Shown here piece after piece: positions 23,185 to 31,173 of a stretch of 35,145 bases of DNA. Location: positions 1 to 35,145 of IMG/VR virus record IMGVR_UViG_3300031566_000194; one strand, given 5' to 3'. How positions within the stretch are numbered: the first letter of the stretch is position 1; every line of letters begins with the position of its first letter. The translations under genes and the position numbers were made by a program. The notes below the pieces were generated by a model. It did no database searches and had not been told where the DNA came from. It was given only the letters and a program-made list of their open reading frames with translations. The DNA is from a virus.

Positions 23185-23782
23185 GCCGCTGTTTGAGCCG
23201 CTGGAGCCGAAACTGTCCGGGACGTTCTTATACGTTCCCTCGGTGCAGCTCGGGACGCTCACTCTCCCGGAGCCGGTGGAGATTGTCGTAACTTCACCGG
23301 TGGGGGTTACGGTTCACCCGAAGCTCGGGTCCGGGAGTGCGACCGGGGCCGACTCGGGCGACCCGGTGGTGGAGTACCTGGGACCGCAGGGAAAGCGGGT
23401 CGAGATACGGTTCTTGTCCGGGAACTTCGCCACAAATGCCTTTGACGACGCCCTGGAAGGTCTTGGGGATATTCGAGACCTCCCTGGGGTGGAGCAACTG
23501 GCCGACATCATCTCCAGCGGGGCCGGGCTCCTCTCGGTGTGGACGATGCAGCTTGATGAGTTCATTCCGCAGCTTGACGACTTGTTTTACAGCATCCCCC
23601 CCCCCTGGCCGATTGCGGACGCCGACGGGCAGCTCCTCCAGCACGGGATAACCCATGTATCCCCGGCGGGGGACTGGACGATGAACCCGGCCTCGGCGCT
23701 GTGGACCTACGAAATAAATATCCCCCTGATACGGCAGTCCCCCGAGACGGTGAGCATCTTCCGGAAGGTGCCGATTGATTAG
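23174..23782 (+). CDS. Tail/baseplate protein of unknown family
   Basis: 202 residues from GTG 23174 with GGGAGG upstream, overlapping the tape measure end by 11 nt. It begins with beta strands (GTFLYVPSVQLGTLTLPEPV) and has a mid helix (FDDALEGLGDIRDLPGVEQL). Located between tape measure and LysM protein, where other phages encode a tail-tip adaptor. Ten consecutive C residues (23596-23605) encode a proline run and are prone to slippage. No family named with confidence. Confidence 0.7.
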   Translation: MLGEPLFEPLEPKLSGTFLYVPSVQLGTLTLPEPVEIVVTSPVGVTVHPKLGSGSATGADSGDPVVEYLGPQGKRVEIRFLSGNFATNAFDDALEGLGDIRDLPGVEQLADIISSGAGLLSVWTMQLDEFIPQLDDLFYSIPPPWPIADADGQLLQHGITHVSPAGDWTMNPASALWTYEINIPLIRQSPETVSIFRKVPID

Positions 23783-24203
23783 CATAACCGCGCCAGCCCT
23801 GCACCGGGTTCAGACGGGGGACACCCTGCTCTACCTGTCCTGGCTCTACTACGGGACGGGGAACGGGGTCCCGTGGATATGGCTGGAGAACCGGGCGGTT
23901 ATCGGAGGGGACCCGGATAACCTCGTTCCGGGTCAGGTTCTCGTCATCCCCCCGGTGGAGGTCAAACGGAAGGTCCAGCGGGTGTACCCTCGGGCGGTAC
24001 GGGTCGGGGAGCCCCACGTCGGGGACCGGCGCATCACCGCCTCGATTCACGAGTACGGGGAATCCTGGCGCTGGCAGGTGTTCAAGGTCATCGAGATAAA
24101 CGCCCGGCCCTGGGCAATGGCGGACTTGACCATGCCGGGCCGGGGTGAAGGGTATCCGCTGGACTCGGCTTCGACCCTTCGGAGGGAGCTAGGGCGTGTT
24201 TAG
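23775..24203 (+). CDS. LysM-domain tail protein
   Basis: 142 residues from TTG 23775. Residues about 9-58 form a LysM domain (HRVQTGDTLLYLSWLYYG at the start; LVPGQVLVIPP at the end). LysM binds N-acetylglucosamine-containing polymers. In contractile phages a small LysM protein (phage T4 gp53 / Mu-side analogues) sits at the baseplate and joins the tube to the hub. The C-terminal half has beta strands (ITASIHEYGESWRWQVFKV). It overlaps both neighbours, as in a baseplate operon. Confidence 0.82.
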   Translation: MISITAPALHRVQTGDTLLYLSWLYYGTGNGVPWIWLENRAVIGGDPDNLVPGQVLVIPPVEVKRKVQRVYPRAVRVGEPHVGDRRITASIHEYGESWRWQVFKVIEINARPWAMADLTMPGRGEGYPLDSASTLRRELGRV

Positions 24204-25206
24204 GACCATCATACCAGCTTGGTCTATCTCGGTCGGGGGGCGCGAGTTGGCCTGTCTCCACGAGGTCCAGGTTAAAAGTTCCCATCGGTACGAGTCCGAC
24301 CGATGCACGTTGAGGGTGCCCCGGACACCGGAGCTAGATACGCTTCTACCGGGGGACCAGGTGGTGGTTGGCTTGGGAAATGGGGAGATCGGTGTGCGCT
24401 TCGTATTTTACGGCATTGTGGAGGAGGTCGGCCGTGACGGAGTTATCGGTACAATCACCGCCCGAGACAGACTCGAAGACCTTAAAGGGGTCGCGTTCAC
24501 CGGTGGCTGGAAAGAAGGGGATAGTCTCCTTGTCGCCTGCGGCGAAGTCCTTCTTGCGGCTGGTCTGGCGGGCGTTGGATTCGACCCGTGGAATGAGACG
24601 CTGCCGAAAGATGTGACCGCGAAGGACGCCGATTCCTGGGACCTGCTGCGGCGGCTCCTGGACTTTCACGGCTGGGAGTGTTGGGGGCTTCCGGGGGAAG
24701 GCTCGATTTACTACGGGCCGCCGTTGCCGTACCAGATAGGGGAGTCATGGCTGATACAAGAAGAGGCTTACGCCTTCGACCTGCGCTCTGTGGAGGTATT
24801 CGACGCGAAGATAGAGCGCAAGACGACGCCGCTGTACCAATCATGTACGGTTTACATCTACGACGGGGAGTTCAATGGAGAGGAAACGGTAGTCGGCGGG
24901 GCGGTCTGGACGCCCACGGGCGCAGAGGCCGGGGTCGGCGGTTTAGCGCCGGTTTTAATCATCCGCCAGGCCGGAAAGCCTGACATCGAGGAAGCCAACA
25001 ACAAGGCCGTCGAGGCCCTGGATGATGCGAACTTTGACCGCGTTTCGGGTACAATCGAGGCGCCGCTCAACCCGTTCATCCACCACTCGCAGCGGGTCAG
25101 GATTGATGATACCACCGGGAACGAGCTGGTCCCCGTGACCGCAATCACTTACCGCCTGTCCGCCACGGACGGCTCGATGATGGAGTTGCAAATTGCGGGG
25201 AAGTAA
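24196..25206 (+). CDS. Baseplate hub protein (P2 gpD / Mu gp44 / gp27-like)
   Basis: 336 residues from GTG 24196. The course of the protein is that of hub proteins: a beta barrel opening (WSISVGGRELACLHEVQVKSS), RCTLRVPRTPELDTLLPGD and FVFYGIVEEVGRDGVIGTI, ITARDRLEDLKG, a helical DSWDLLRRLLDFHGWEC segment, then a second barrel with PLNPFIHHSQRVRIDD. The trimeric hub caps the tube and holds the spike. Position between LysM and spike genes agrees. Confidence 0.85.
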   Translation: MFRTIIPAWSISVGGRELACLHEVQVKSSHRYESDRCTLRVPRTPELDTLLPGDQVVVGLGNGEIGVRFVFYGIVEEVGRDGVIGTITARDRLEDLKGVAFTGGWKEGDSLLVACGEVLLAAGLAGVGFDPWNETLPKDVTAKDADSWDLLRRLLDFHGWECWGLPGEGSIYYGPPLPYQIGESWLIQEEAYAFDLRSVEVFDAKIERKTTPLYQSCTVYIYDGEFNGEETVVGGAVWTPTGAEAGVGGLAPVLIIRQAGKPDIEEANNKAVEALDDANFDRVSGTIEAPLNPFIHHSQRVRIDDTTGNELVPVTAITYRLSATDGSMMELQIAGK

Positions 25207-25831
25207 ACTTGACCATATAAGGCGGGGCCTACTCGCTGTAACCCGGAGCGACACGGGGATATACTTCGGGAGTGTTGTCACCGTTGACCCTGTGAAGCAC
25301 GTCGTTGACGTAATGCCTGAGATGGAGGAGGGGCAGGTCTGGACCGACGTACCGTACCAGCCGCTCACCGGGAAGGTTGAGGGCGAGTGGCATGACCCGG
25401 CGGTCGGGGCTGCGGTGGTCGTGCTCCAGGACGCCCTCGGACGCCGGCGGGTCATCGGCCCCCCGGAAGCCTTCGTAGAGTGGCACTTGGTCTCGTCGTC
25501 GGCGAGGGTCAGGCTTGACCTCAAGAAAAATCAGTTTACAATCATCGTGGACGGCGGGGTTTCAGTTACGGTCAACGGCTCGGAGGTCACGGTTGACAAC
25601 GCGACCAAGACCCAGATAAACAGCGGCGAGGTCCATATTGACAAGGCGAGCCTCGTGCAGATAAACGGGGGGAGTCACCCGGCGATGCGCGGAGATACGT
25701 TTCAAGCCTGGTACACCACAGTCAAGACGGTATTCGATGCTCACGTACAGGCCGGCCCGAGCGGGCCACCGACGACACAGTTACCGGCCTTTGATGGTGA
25801 TATACTTGACCCGACGGTCCTGTTGGACTAG
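25193..25831 (+). CDS. Baseplate spike protein (gpV / Mu gp45-like)
   Basis: 212 residues from TTG 25193 (TGGAG 8 nt before). An N-terminal OB-fold (TGIYFGSVVTVDPVKHVVDV then VGAAVVVLQDALGRRRVIG) precedes repetitive beta strands (SVTVNGSEVTVDNATKTQIN, SGEVHIDKASLVQINGG), the intertwined spike that pierces the outer membrane. A terminal HPAMRGDTFQAWYTTVKTVF segment resembles the C-terminal part of gpV-type spikes. No PAAR domain or tip histidines are visible, so the tip may be a separate subunit. Confidence 0.85.
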   Translation: MRGSKLDHIRRGLLAVTRSDTGIYFGSVVTVDPVKHVVDVMPEMEEGQVWTDVPYQPLTGKVEGEWHDPAVGAAVVVLQDALGRRRVIGPPEAFVEWHLVSSSARVRLDLKKNQFTIIVDGGVSVTVNGSEVTVDNATKTQINSGEVHIDKASLVQINGGSHPAMRGDTFQAWYTTVKTVFDAHVQAGPSGPPTTQLPAFDGDILDPTVLLD

Positions 25832-25839
25832 GGGGAACC

Positions 25840-26100
25840 GTGGCGATTAACTGGGCGACATTCACGGCGGCGGTTCAGTCATCGGTAGAGTCGGCACTCG
25901 CAAGTGCCTTTGCCGAGGAGGACTGGGCCACTGCGGCGTCAGTTGCAGCCACCGCCATAGCCTCGGGGTTGACATCCGCCCTTCAAACGGCAATCGCCGC
26001 CGCAGTCGTTAATGGTTCCGCAGGGTCCGTAACAGGTACGGCTCCTCCCCCGCCTTACTCGATTGTAAACGGAACCCTGACGAATGCGAAGATAACATGA
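25840..26100 (+). CDS. Small alanine-rich protein of the spike-baseplate junction
   Basis: 86 residues from GTG 25840. Nearly half is alanine and small residues (TAAVQSSVESALASAFAEED, VAATAIASGLTSALQTAIAA), with a proline-rich end (TGTAPPPPYSIVNG). No motif for an enzyme. It overlaps the following baseplate gene by 4 nt. It could be a tip or trimerisation accessory; not recognised. Confidence 0.65.
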   Translation: MAINWATFTAAVQSSVESALASAFAEEDWATAASVAATAIASGLTSALQTAIAAAVVNGSAGSVTGTAPPPPYSIVNGTLTNAKIT

Positions 26101-26471
26101 GCTACTTACAAGACCTCCAGTTCACCCGCGGCTCAGACGGCTCTCTCGACTGTGAGATAGTGGAGACTGACGTACCGCTTGCCGTGGACCAGGAGGCCGT
26201 GAAGCAGCGGGTCGAGAGCCGGTGTTTCGCCCGGCTGTCCAAGTGGTCGAGTGATTCCTGGTTCGGGTCGAAAATGGCGGAATTGCACTTCGCCACGTTG
26301 ACCCCGCTGAAAAATGCCGAGGCCCGGCGGGACATTTTTCGGTCCCTGCAGATGGAGCCGTGGATTGTGCGAAACCGTATCCGGGTCCAGGTAGCAAACA
26401 ACGTGAAAGTCGAAGTAACCTATCTCGACGGGCAGCCGCAGTCGTTCGAGTTCACGCTGGCGGAGGTGTAG
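26097..26471 (+). CDS. Baseplate wedge protein (Mu gp46 / P2 gpW-like)
   Basis: 124 residues. QDLQFTRGSDGSLDCEIVET, VDQEAVKQRVESRCFARLSK, and RIRVQVANNVKVEVTYLDG are the characteristic opening, middle helix and beta end of gp46/W-type wedge proteins. Wedges radiate from the hub and support fibre attachment. It comes directly after the spike gene and before the J-like gene. Confidence 0.78.
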   Translation: MSYLQDLQFTRGSDGSLDCEIVETDVPLAVDQEAVKQRVESRCFARLSKWSSDSWFGSKMAELHFATLTPLKNAEARRDIFRSLQMEPWIVRNRIRVQVANNVKVEVTYLDGQPQSFEFTLAEV

Positions 26472-26472
26472 C

Positions 26473-27015
26473 ATGGCGGAGTTTGTACCACGGAACGCGG
26501 GCGAGTGGCTGACCGTCCTGTTGTCGAACTTCAACACGCAAGCGGGGTTCACCCCGGCGGAGGGGACGAATCTGTACGCGATGCTCTACGCCCTCGCCGT
26601 CGCCCTGGCCTCGTCGGACGTTCAGCGCGCGATGATTTACTGGGAGGTTCACCCCGAGCTGGCGACCCGCCTTGGCCTGGAACTCCTAGCCGACGACTTG
26701 GGGGTCAGCTACTCCTCCTCGACGACGATAGGTTCCCTCCGGGCGGCGGTGAGACTGGCCCGGTTGACTGCGGTAGGGACGAAGGCTTGGTATGAGGGAC
26801 TTCCGCCGCTTCTGTACCCGAAGAAAATCACGTCCGCGCTGGTGTCGAAAAACTACCGCGGACCGGGGAGCGTTCGGGTAATGGTCTATTACAACGGCGG
26901 CCCGGTGGATGACGACACGGTAGACGCGCTCCAGGTCAACTTTAACGGGGACGATTACCGGCCCTTGACGGACCGGGTGACGGTTGAGACGCCCTTCCCC
27001 GGTGGGGTAAGATGA
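26473..27015 (+). CDS. Short baseplate J-like protein
   Basis: 180 residues from ATG 26473. The N-terminal two thirds are like the opening of baseplate-J/Mu gp47 proteins (FTPAEGTNLYAMLYALAVAL, LGLELLADDLGVSYSSST). A full gpJ is usually twice as long; this may be a shortened J, with functions shared with the next gene. The end has RVMVYYNGGPVDDDTVDALQ. It overlaps the following gene by 4 nt (ATGA). Confidence 0.65.
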   Translation: MAEFVPRNAGEWLTVLLSNFNTQAGFTPAEGTNLYAMLYALAVALASSDVQRAMIYWEVHPELATRLGLELLADDLGVSYSSSTTIGSLRAAVRLARLTAVGTKAWYEGLPPLLYPKKITSALVSKNYRGPGSVRVMVYYNGGPVDDDTVDALQVNFNGDDYRPLTDRVTVETPFPGGVR

Positions 27016-28076
27016 GCGAGTTCCTGACAGACCAGACAGGCCTTGACCAGCACGAGCCGATGAGCCGGTTCACCGGCAACGCGGCGGATGTCTGGGAGGG
27101 CTTGCGGACCGGGGTCGCCCTCGACTCGACCGAGAACGAAAACCTGTTTGAGAGCCAGTTTATCTCAACGGCGGACGGAACGAATCTCGACGCCTGGGGA
27201 GATGACTACGGGCTGGACCGGTCCTCGGGGGAGTCTGATACGGACTACCGGGCGCGGCTGATAACACTCCTTCGGGCGGCGGAGAAGGTTGGGACGCGGG
27301 GGGCAATCCTCGCGGCTCACGAGGTTGACGCCTCGGCTCCGGCGCCGGGGTTGACGGTATTCTCAGACCGGCTCGGGCGGGAGGGGGCGATTCTGGCCCC
27401 AGAAGGTGTTATCCACCCGTTGTCGGCGGGGGCGCTTTTCGGCGGGGCGCTGTACCTCTATCCGGGGCTGGACTCGACGACGCTTGACTCCATGGTGGCG
27501 CGGTTGGAAACCGTTGTTTTTGCTAGGGACACTATCCAGCTTGCCGAAGTGGACGGTACGAGTATCACGCCGGTAACGATTGACGGGACGGCAACGGCGA
27601 GTTCCTACGACGGGACGGGGTTCGAGCCGGACCTGGCGATTGACGGGACGCTTGGGGGGCTCCTGGGGAACAACGCATTTTACTGGGACGCGACCGACGT
27701 TCCGAACGAGGATGACCCGCCCTGGTGGAGCGTCGAGTTGAACTCGGGCCGGTACGCCGACCTGCTGATGATTGCGCAGCAGACACGGGCGGACGTGAAC
27801 CGGCTCCGGCGAATCCGGGTTACGATAACCCCTCCGGCGAGCTGTACCCTGGACCTGGGGTATACCTACGAGGCGGAACTGTACGACCCTGGGCTTGGGG
27901 ACTATGACCGGCATTACTTCCCGCTCCCGAGGCCGACGCTGGTAGGGACGCTCAAGATTGAGGTCCTGTCGGCGTGGCCGAACGGGTTGACCTATCACTC
28001 CCTCGCGGAGGTTGAGATTTATCCCCCGTCCGCCTGGACGCGGGACTGGAAACGGAGGCTTCACCTTGGCACTTAG
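27012..28076 (+). CDS. Baseplate protein (Mu gp48/J-like) with F5/8-type C domain
   Basis: 354 residues. The N-terminal half has the J/gp48-like block FISTADGTNLDAWGDDYGLD followed by SGESDTDYRARLITLLRAAE, with a basal YDAVM-less helix, as in baseplate assembly proteins. From about residue 190 a discoidin/F5-8C-type beta sandwich is likely: ATASSYDGTGFEPDLAIDGT, PPWWSVELNSGRYADLLMI, RLRRIRVTITPPASC. Such domains bind sugars or phospholipid head groups. The fusion places a surface-binding lectin module directly on the baseplate. It overlaps the RBP gene start by 11 nt. Confidence 0.72.
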   Translation: MSEFLTDQTGLDQHEPMSRFTGNAADVWEGLRTGVALDSTENENLFESQFISTADGTNLDAWGDDYGLDRSSGESDTDYRARLITLLRAAEKVGTRGAILAAHEVDASAPAPGLTVFSDRLGREGAILAPEGVIHPLSAGALFGGALYLYPGLDSTTLDSMVARLETVVFARDTIQLAEVDGTSITPVTIDGTATASSYDGTGFEPDLAIDGTLGGLLGNNAFYWDATDVPNEDDPPWWSVELNSGRYADLLMIAQQTRADVNRLRRIRVTITPPASCTLDLGYTYEAELYDPGLGDYDRHYFPLPRPTLVGTLKIEVLSAWPNGLTYHSLAEVEIYPPSAWTRDWKRRLHLGT

Positions 28077-29523
28077 AACGCGGTTTCGCTCGGAGGACAT
28101 CGCCTTCCGGGGCGACGGAACGGATTACGCCGGCGACGTGCTCCAGAACCAGCAGTATGCCAACGACCAGGCGTACAGCCGGGGGAGTTACTTCGACCAC
28201 CTGGCCGACTTTCACGAGCCGCCGGTAATCGTCCGGGGCTGGGAAGTGTCGGCGGACGCCTCGACGGTCGGGGCCTTCCAGGTCTCGGCGGGGGTCGGGG
28301 TGTGCCTCGACGACACCGGCGAGGCCAAGCGGATTGAGACGCTGGCCGCGGTCGAGGGTCTGCTGCCGGTAGACACCTCGGCGGGGGTAAAGAATTACAT
28401 CATCGCCCGGTGGTCCCCGGTGGACTCGACGGCGGAGCAGTCCTGGCTTGACGCGCACGAATACGCCAAGGACCGGACGGATGGCTGCGCTATTACCGTG
28501 GCGACCTCCTACGACTCGACGGCGGACGTGGTGCTCGGGGTGATATTCCCTGGTGCTGCGACGATTGCCAACGTGGTGATGACCCAGCCCTGGAGGAGCC
28601 CGGACCTCTCGGGGCCGACGGGGAAGGCCGGTGGTGGGATAAACCTTGCCCCGAACTCGCGGCTTATTTGCACGACGATAATGGGAGGGGGAATAGACCG
28701 CCCCGATTGGTGGTCTGCACACGGTGACAACCCCACTGCCTGCGCGCTTCAAACCGGTGGGGTAGATATGCCGGACTACCTCAAGGTCAAAATGTACGAC
28801 GGCGAGGGGTTACGTTTAGATATGCCTTCCGAGTCGGTGCGCGTGATAACGACGTGTCAGAAGGCGGTGTTAAGTTTTGAGATTAAAGGGCTTTCGGGAA
28901 CCGACCCTCTAATCGCTGAGGTTCTGGCCGAGGCTGGAGGATGGTCAATCCTCGGCACCACGACTCTTTATCCGCAGTACATAACCTCGTTGGCTAGGAT
29001 TGCATTGAGAATCCCAACAGGGGGAACGGCCTGGCAGCAGTATCGGATAGTGTTTAGGAACGGCGCGGGGACGGCCGGGTTTACGGAGTTCGCCCTTGCC
29101 AACGTCTGTATCAACGCCGGGGACTACGCTCCCTCAATGCCCCTCCCCTCCGGCCTTTACACCCCGGAGACGCTGCGGTTTTCGCACTCGGGGGGGCTCT
29201 CCGGGCCGGCGGTCTACTTCTATGGTGAGAACATCAACGGCGACGACTTCCCGATTGAGACGCCTTGCTACATCGGGCGAATCTGGGTCCACGACAGAAC
29301 GGCTGCAAGCGGCGGTGATACCAGCATCGAGATACGGGTTGACGGTGCGGGAATTAAAACCTGCGTCCTGCCTAACGGGGCAACATCGGCCTCGTTCTTC
29401 TACGGGGGGACGTCAGTTTACCGGCCCGGCAAACGCATCTCGGTGTTCGGTACGGGGCCGATTGCTAATGGGCCACAGTACCCAGCCGTGACGGTGGAAT
29501 TACTACACCTCGCGGGGGGTTAA
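28066..29523 (+). CDS. Candidate receptor-binding / tail fibre protein
   Basis: 485 residues from TTG 28066, with GGAGG 8 nt upstream; an upstream in-frame start at 28012 would overprint the previous gene. The first half is a virion attachment part (GTDYAGDVLQNQQYANDQAY, PVIVRGWEVSADASTVGAFQ). From about residue 195 beta-rich segments follow (VLSFEIKGLSG, QYRIVFRNGAGTAGFTEFAL, RIWVHDRTAASGGDTSIEIR), like a sugar-binding sandwich. Around 28640-29050 codon use is less GC-biased than before, suggesting an exchanged tip. It is the last baseplate gene, as expected for the host-range determinant. Confidence 0.7.
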   Translation: MALRTRFRSEDIAFRGDGTDYAGDVLQNQQYANDQAYSRGSYFDHLADFHEPPVIVRGWEVSADASTVGAFQVSAGVGVCLDDTGEAKRIETLAAVEGLLPVDTSAGVKNYIIARWSPVDSTAEQSWLDAHEYAKDRTDGCAITVATSYDSTADVVLGVIFPGAATIANVVMTQPWRSPDLSGPTGKAGGGINLAPNSRLICTTIMGGGIDRPDWWSAHGDNPTACALQTGGVDMPDYLKVKMYDGEGLRLDMPSESVRVITTCQKAVLSFEIKGLSGTDPLIAEVLAEAGGWSILGTTTLYPQYITSLARIALRIPTGGTAWQQYRIVFRNGAGTAGFTEFALANVCINAGDYAPSMPLPSGLYTPETLRFSHSGGLSGPAVYFYGENINGDDFPIETPCYIGRIWVHDRTAASGGDTSIEIRVDGAGIKTCVLPNGATSASFFYGGTSVYRPGKRISVFGTGPIANGPQYPAVTVELLHLAGG

Positions 29524-29524
29524 A

Positions 29525-29809
29525 ATGAGCTGGCGCTGGGCTCACGACGACTGGGATAAACCGGACAAGCTCGGGCACCTTATCGGCGGGGCCGTCTGGG
29601 TTCTGGTACTCGGCGCCCTCTGGGGGCCTTGGCAGGCATTCCTCTCGGGGCTCGCCTTCTGGTGGGCCTGGGAAGTCAAGGACGCTTTCGTGCGCTGGGA
29701 GGATGCTGGCTGGTTCGGTGGCGACGGCTTCTCCTGGAAGGACGCGGTGGCGTCAAGCGCCGGGTGCGCCCTGGCCCTGGTCGCTTACCTAATCGGGGGG
29801 GCGGTATGA
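29525..29809 (+). CDS. Small membrane protein, YfiM/DUF2279-like motif
   Basis: 94 residues. DKPDKLGHLIGGAVWVLVLG, then AFLSGLAFWWAWEVKDAF, and a third hydrophobic segment (ALALVAYLIGGAV) indicate two or three membrane helices. The K-L-G-H-L-I-G-G opening and following W-E-x-K-D resemble DUF2279/YfiM-type proteins. It heads the lysis cassette, so a holin or holin-regulator role is plausible, not shown. Confidence 0.6.
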   Translation: MSWRWAHDDWDKPDKLGHLIGGAVWVLVLGALWGPWQAFLSGLAFWWAWEVKDAFVRWEDAGWFGGDGFSWKDAVASSAGCALALVAYLIGGAV

Positions 29810-30057
29810 CCTGGAAGTCCTTCGCCGGTCGCCTCGGAGCCAAGCTCACCTCGCGCAAGCTGTGGGGGTTCCTGGTCGTTGTCGCCCTGGTGGTGTTCGT
29901 CGGTTATAAGGGCTCCTGGGCCCTGGCCGTTGACCTGGCAGTGGTAGTGGTCCCCGTGGCGATTGTCTCCTTGGTAGGGGGGGTGGCGTATGAAAAACGG
30001 CAAGAAGTCCAGCGGTCCCTTCAAGCCCCCCCGGTCGACGACCCAAGGGAGGGTTGA
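29806..30057 (+). CDS. Holin candidate, two membrane helices
   Basis: 83 residues, ATG overlapping the previous stop. Basic N-terminus (MTWKSFAGRLGAKLTSRK), then two hydrophobic helices (LWGFLVVVALVVFVGY and ALAVDLAVVVVPVAIVSLVG) and a charged, polar C-tail, a class II holin-like layout. It is followed after 1 nt by the M15 peptidase start. An earlier in-frame GTG at 29629 is inside the previous gene. Confidence 0.6.
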   Translation: MTWKSFAGRLGAKLTSRKLWGFLVVVALVVFVGYKGSWALAVDLAVVVVPVAIVSLVGGVAYEKRQEVQRSLQAPPVDDPREG

Positions 30058-30058
30058 C

Positions 30059-30571
30059 TTGGATAAAACGACGCCGATTCTTTTCATCGAGCAGGGCCTT
30101 GTCCCGTTTCCCGAGGGGCTGGCAAAGCCGCGTAACCTCGGGGTGACAATGCTCGCCGCCCCCGAGGTGGTGGAGCACCTGGAAATCTGGCACCGGCTGA
30201 TGGTCGAGGCTGGAGGGGACCCGTCGGGTGTCCTGGTCGTGAACTCGGCGTACCGCCGCCGAGGGACTACCTGCGAGAAGGACAAGGACGGGAAGGTTGA
30301 CCTCTCCGACATCAACGGCCACTGGACCGGACGGGCGGTGGACTTCTCGGCGGAAAAAACCGCGAACTCGTTTTGGAGTCCGGTCGCTCGGGCGAGCCGC
30401 CGGGACATCGTAAGGGCCAAGCTCCACGAGGCCGGGTTCTTTTTCCCGTGGTACTGGAAAGGCGGAGTCGTCGGGGGGACCGTCCTTGAACACTGGCACA
30501 TCGGGGTCGAGGTCCAGCCGTGGGCCCAGACCAAGGCATTCCGCGGCGACCCGCCGCCCTGGTACACTTAG
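30059..30571 (+). CDS. Endolysin, M15 peptidase (L,D- or D,D-carboxypeptidase-like)
   Basis: 170 residues from TTG 30059, chosen for the strong AGGGAGGG at 30046-30053; ATG 29990 gives 193 residues but overprints the holin tail. VVNSAYRRRGTT, HWTGRAVDFS (the S/G-x-H-x-x-G-x-A-x-D zinc motif) and HWHIGVEVQ (the last zinc histidine) define the Peptidase M15 family. These are zinc enzymes that cut peptide stems in peptidoglycan. The C-terminus is short with no cell wall-binding domain, as in Gram-negative phage lysins. Confidence 0.85.
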   Translation: MDKTTPILFIEQGLVPFPEGLAKPRNLGVTMLAAPEVVEHLEIWHRLMVEAGGDPSGVLVVNSAYRRRGTTCEKDKDGKVDLSDINGHWTGRAVDFSAEKTANSFWSPVARASRRDIVRAKLHEAGFFFPWYWKGGVVGGTVLEHWHIGVEVQPWAQTKAFRGDPPPWYT

Positions 30572-30580
30572 GAGGCTACG

Positions 30581-30772
30581 ATGCACGACTACCTGATTTA
30601 TACCGTGATGGGGCTCCTCGCCCTGCTCGGGGTCCTAGTCGCAGTGAACAAACCCAAACACGAGGCCGGGGAACGCTGGCGGTACATCACGCTCGGGCTC
30701 GTGGTCGTCGCTGAGGTGGTCTGCCTGCTCCTCGTCGTCGGGGTCCTGAGCCTACTCTTCGGGGGGTGCTAG
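30581..30772 (+). CDS. Small two-helix membrane protein in the lysis cassette
   Basis: 63 residues, ATG with AGGAGG upstream (30571 area). Two hydrophobic helices (YLIYTVMGLLALLGVLVAV and LGLVVVAEVVCLLLVVGVL) with a charged loop between. The stop abuts the next start. Could be the holin or an antiholin; the sequence alone does not decide. Confidence 0.6.
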   Translation: MHDYLIYTVMGLLALLGVLVAVNKPKHEAGERWRYITLGLVVVAEVVCLLLVVGVLSLLFGGC

Positions 30773-31009
30773 GTGCCCGAGAAAAACAACGGCGAGAAGG
30801 CATGGCTCCGCTGGGCGCTGCGGGCGCTCCTCGTGGGGAGCATCGCCTTGGCAACAACGCTCGTGACGACGGCCCTGAACCGGCTCACCGACGAGGTGGC
30901 GGTGCTCCGGTGTGAGGTCCAGGGAATACGGGTTGAGAGCATCGAGGCCCGGTCGCTCTTGGCGAGCCGGATTACTCGGCTGGAAGCGAAGCTCAACCTG
31001 GCCCCGTAG
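30773..31009 (+). CDS. Membrane-anchored coiled-coil protein (spanin- or XhlA-like)
   Basis: 78 residues from GTG 30773, directly after the previous stop. Basic head, one membrane segment (ALRALLVGSIALATTLVTTA), then a helical coiled-coil tail (LTDEVAVLRCEVQGIRVESI, LLASRITRLEAKLNL). The layout fits an inner-membrane spanin (i-spanin) or XhlA-type lysis accessory. No lipoprotein o-spanin partner is visible nearby. It is the last gene before the terminator at 31039. Confidence 0.55.
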   Translation: MPEKNNGEKAWLRWALRALLVGSIALATTLVTTALNRLTDEVAVLRCEVQGIRVESIEARSLLASRITRLEAKLNLAP

Positions 31010-31038
31010 GACCGTAAATTATTTTCAGTGATTTTGCT

Positions 31039-31061
31039 AACCCCCGTATTATCGGGGGTTT
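31039..31061 (+). terminator. Intrinsic terminator ending the late operon
   Basis: AACCCCCG (31039-31046), loop TATTAT, CGGGGGTT (31053-31060), an 8-bp stem followed by a T and then ACGTTATAAA. CGTAAA (31013-31018) can extend it with TTTACG (31059-31064). It lies between the last late gene and the next promoter. Confidence 0.75.
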
Positions 31062-31088
31062 ACGTTATAAAATACTTTGAGGTAATAC

Positions 31089-31117
31089 TTGACAAACTGG
31101 AAAAACTAGGCTATAAT
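31089..31117 (+). promoter_or_regulatory. Consensus sigma70-type promoter
   Basis: TTGACA at 31089-31094, a 17-bp spacer, and TATAAT at 31112-31117: a perfect match to the consensus -35/-10 at the best spacing. A transcript would begin near 31124 and run to the small genes from 31174. Such a strong, host-type promoter suggests early expression by host RNA polymerase. Confidence 0.88.
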
Positions 31118-31173
31118 ATGGTCGAAAGGTTGAGGCGCGGAAAAAGAAAAACCGGAACCTAACAGGAGGAGAG

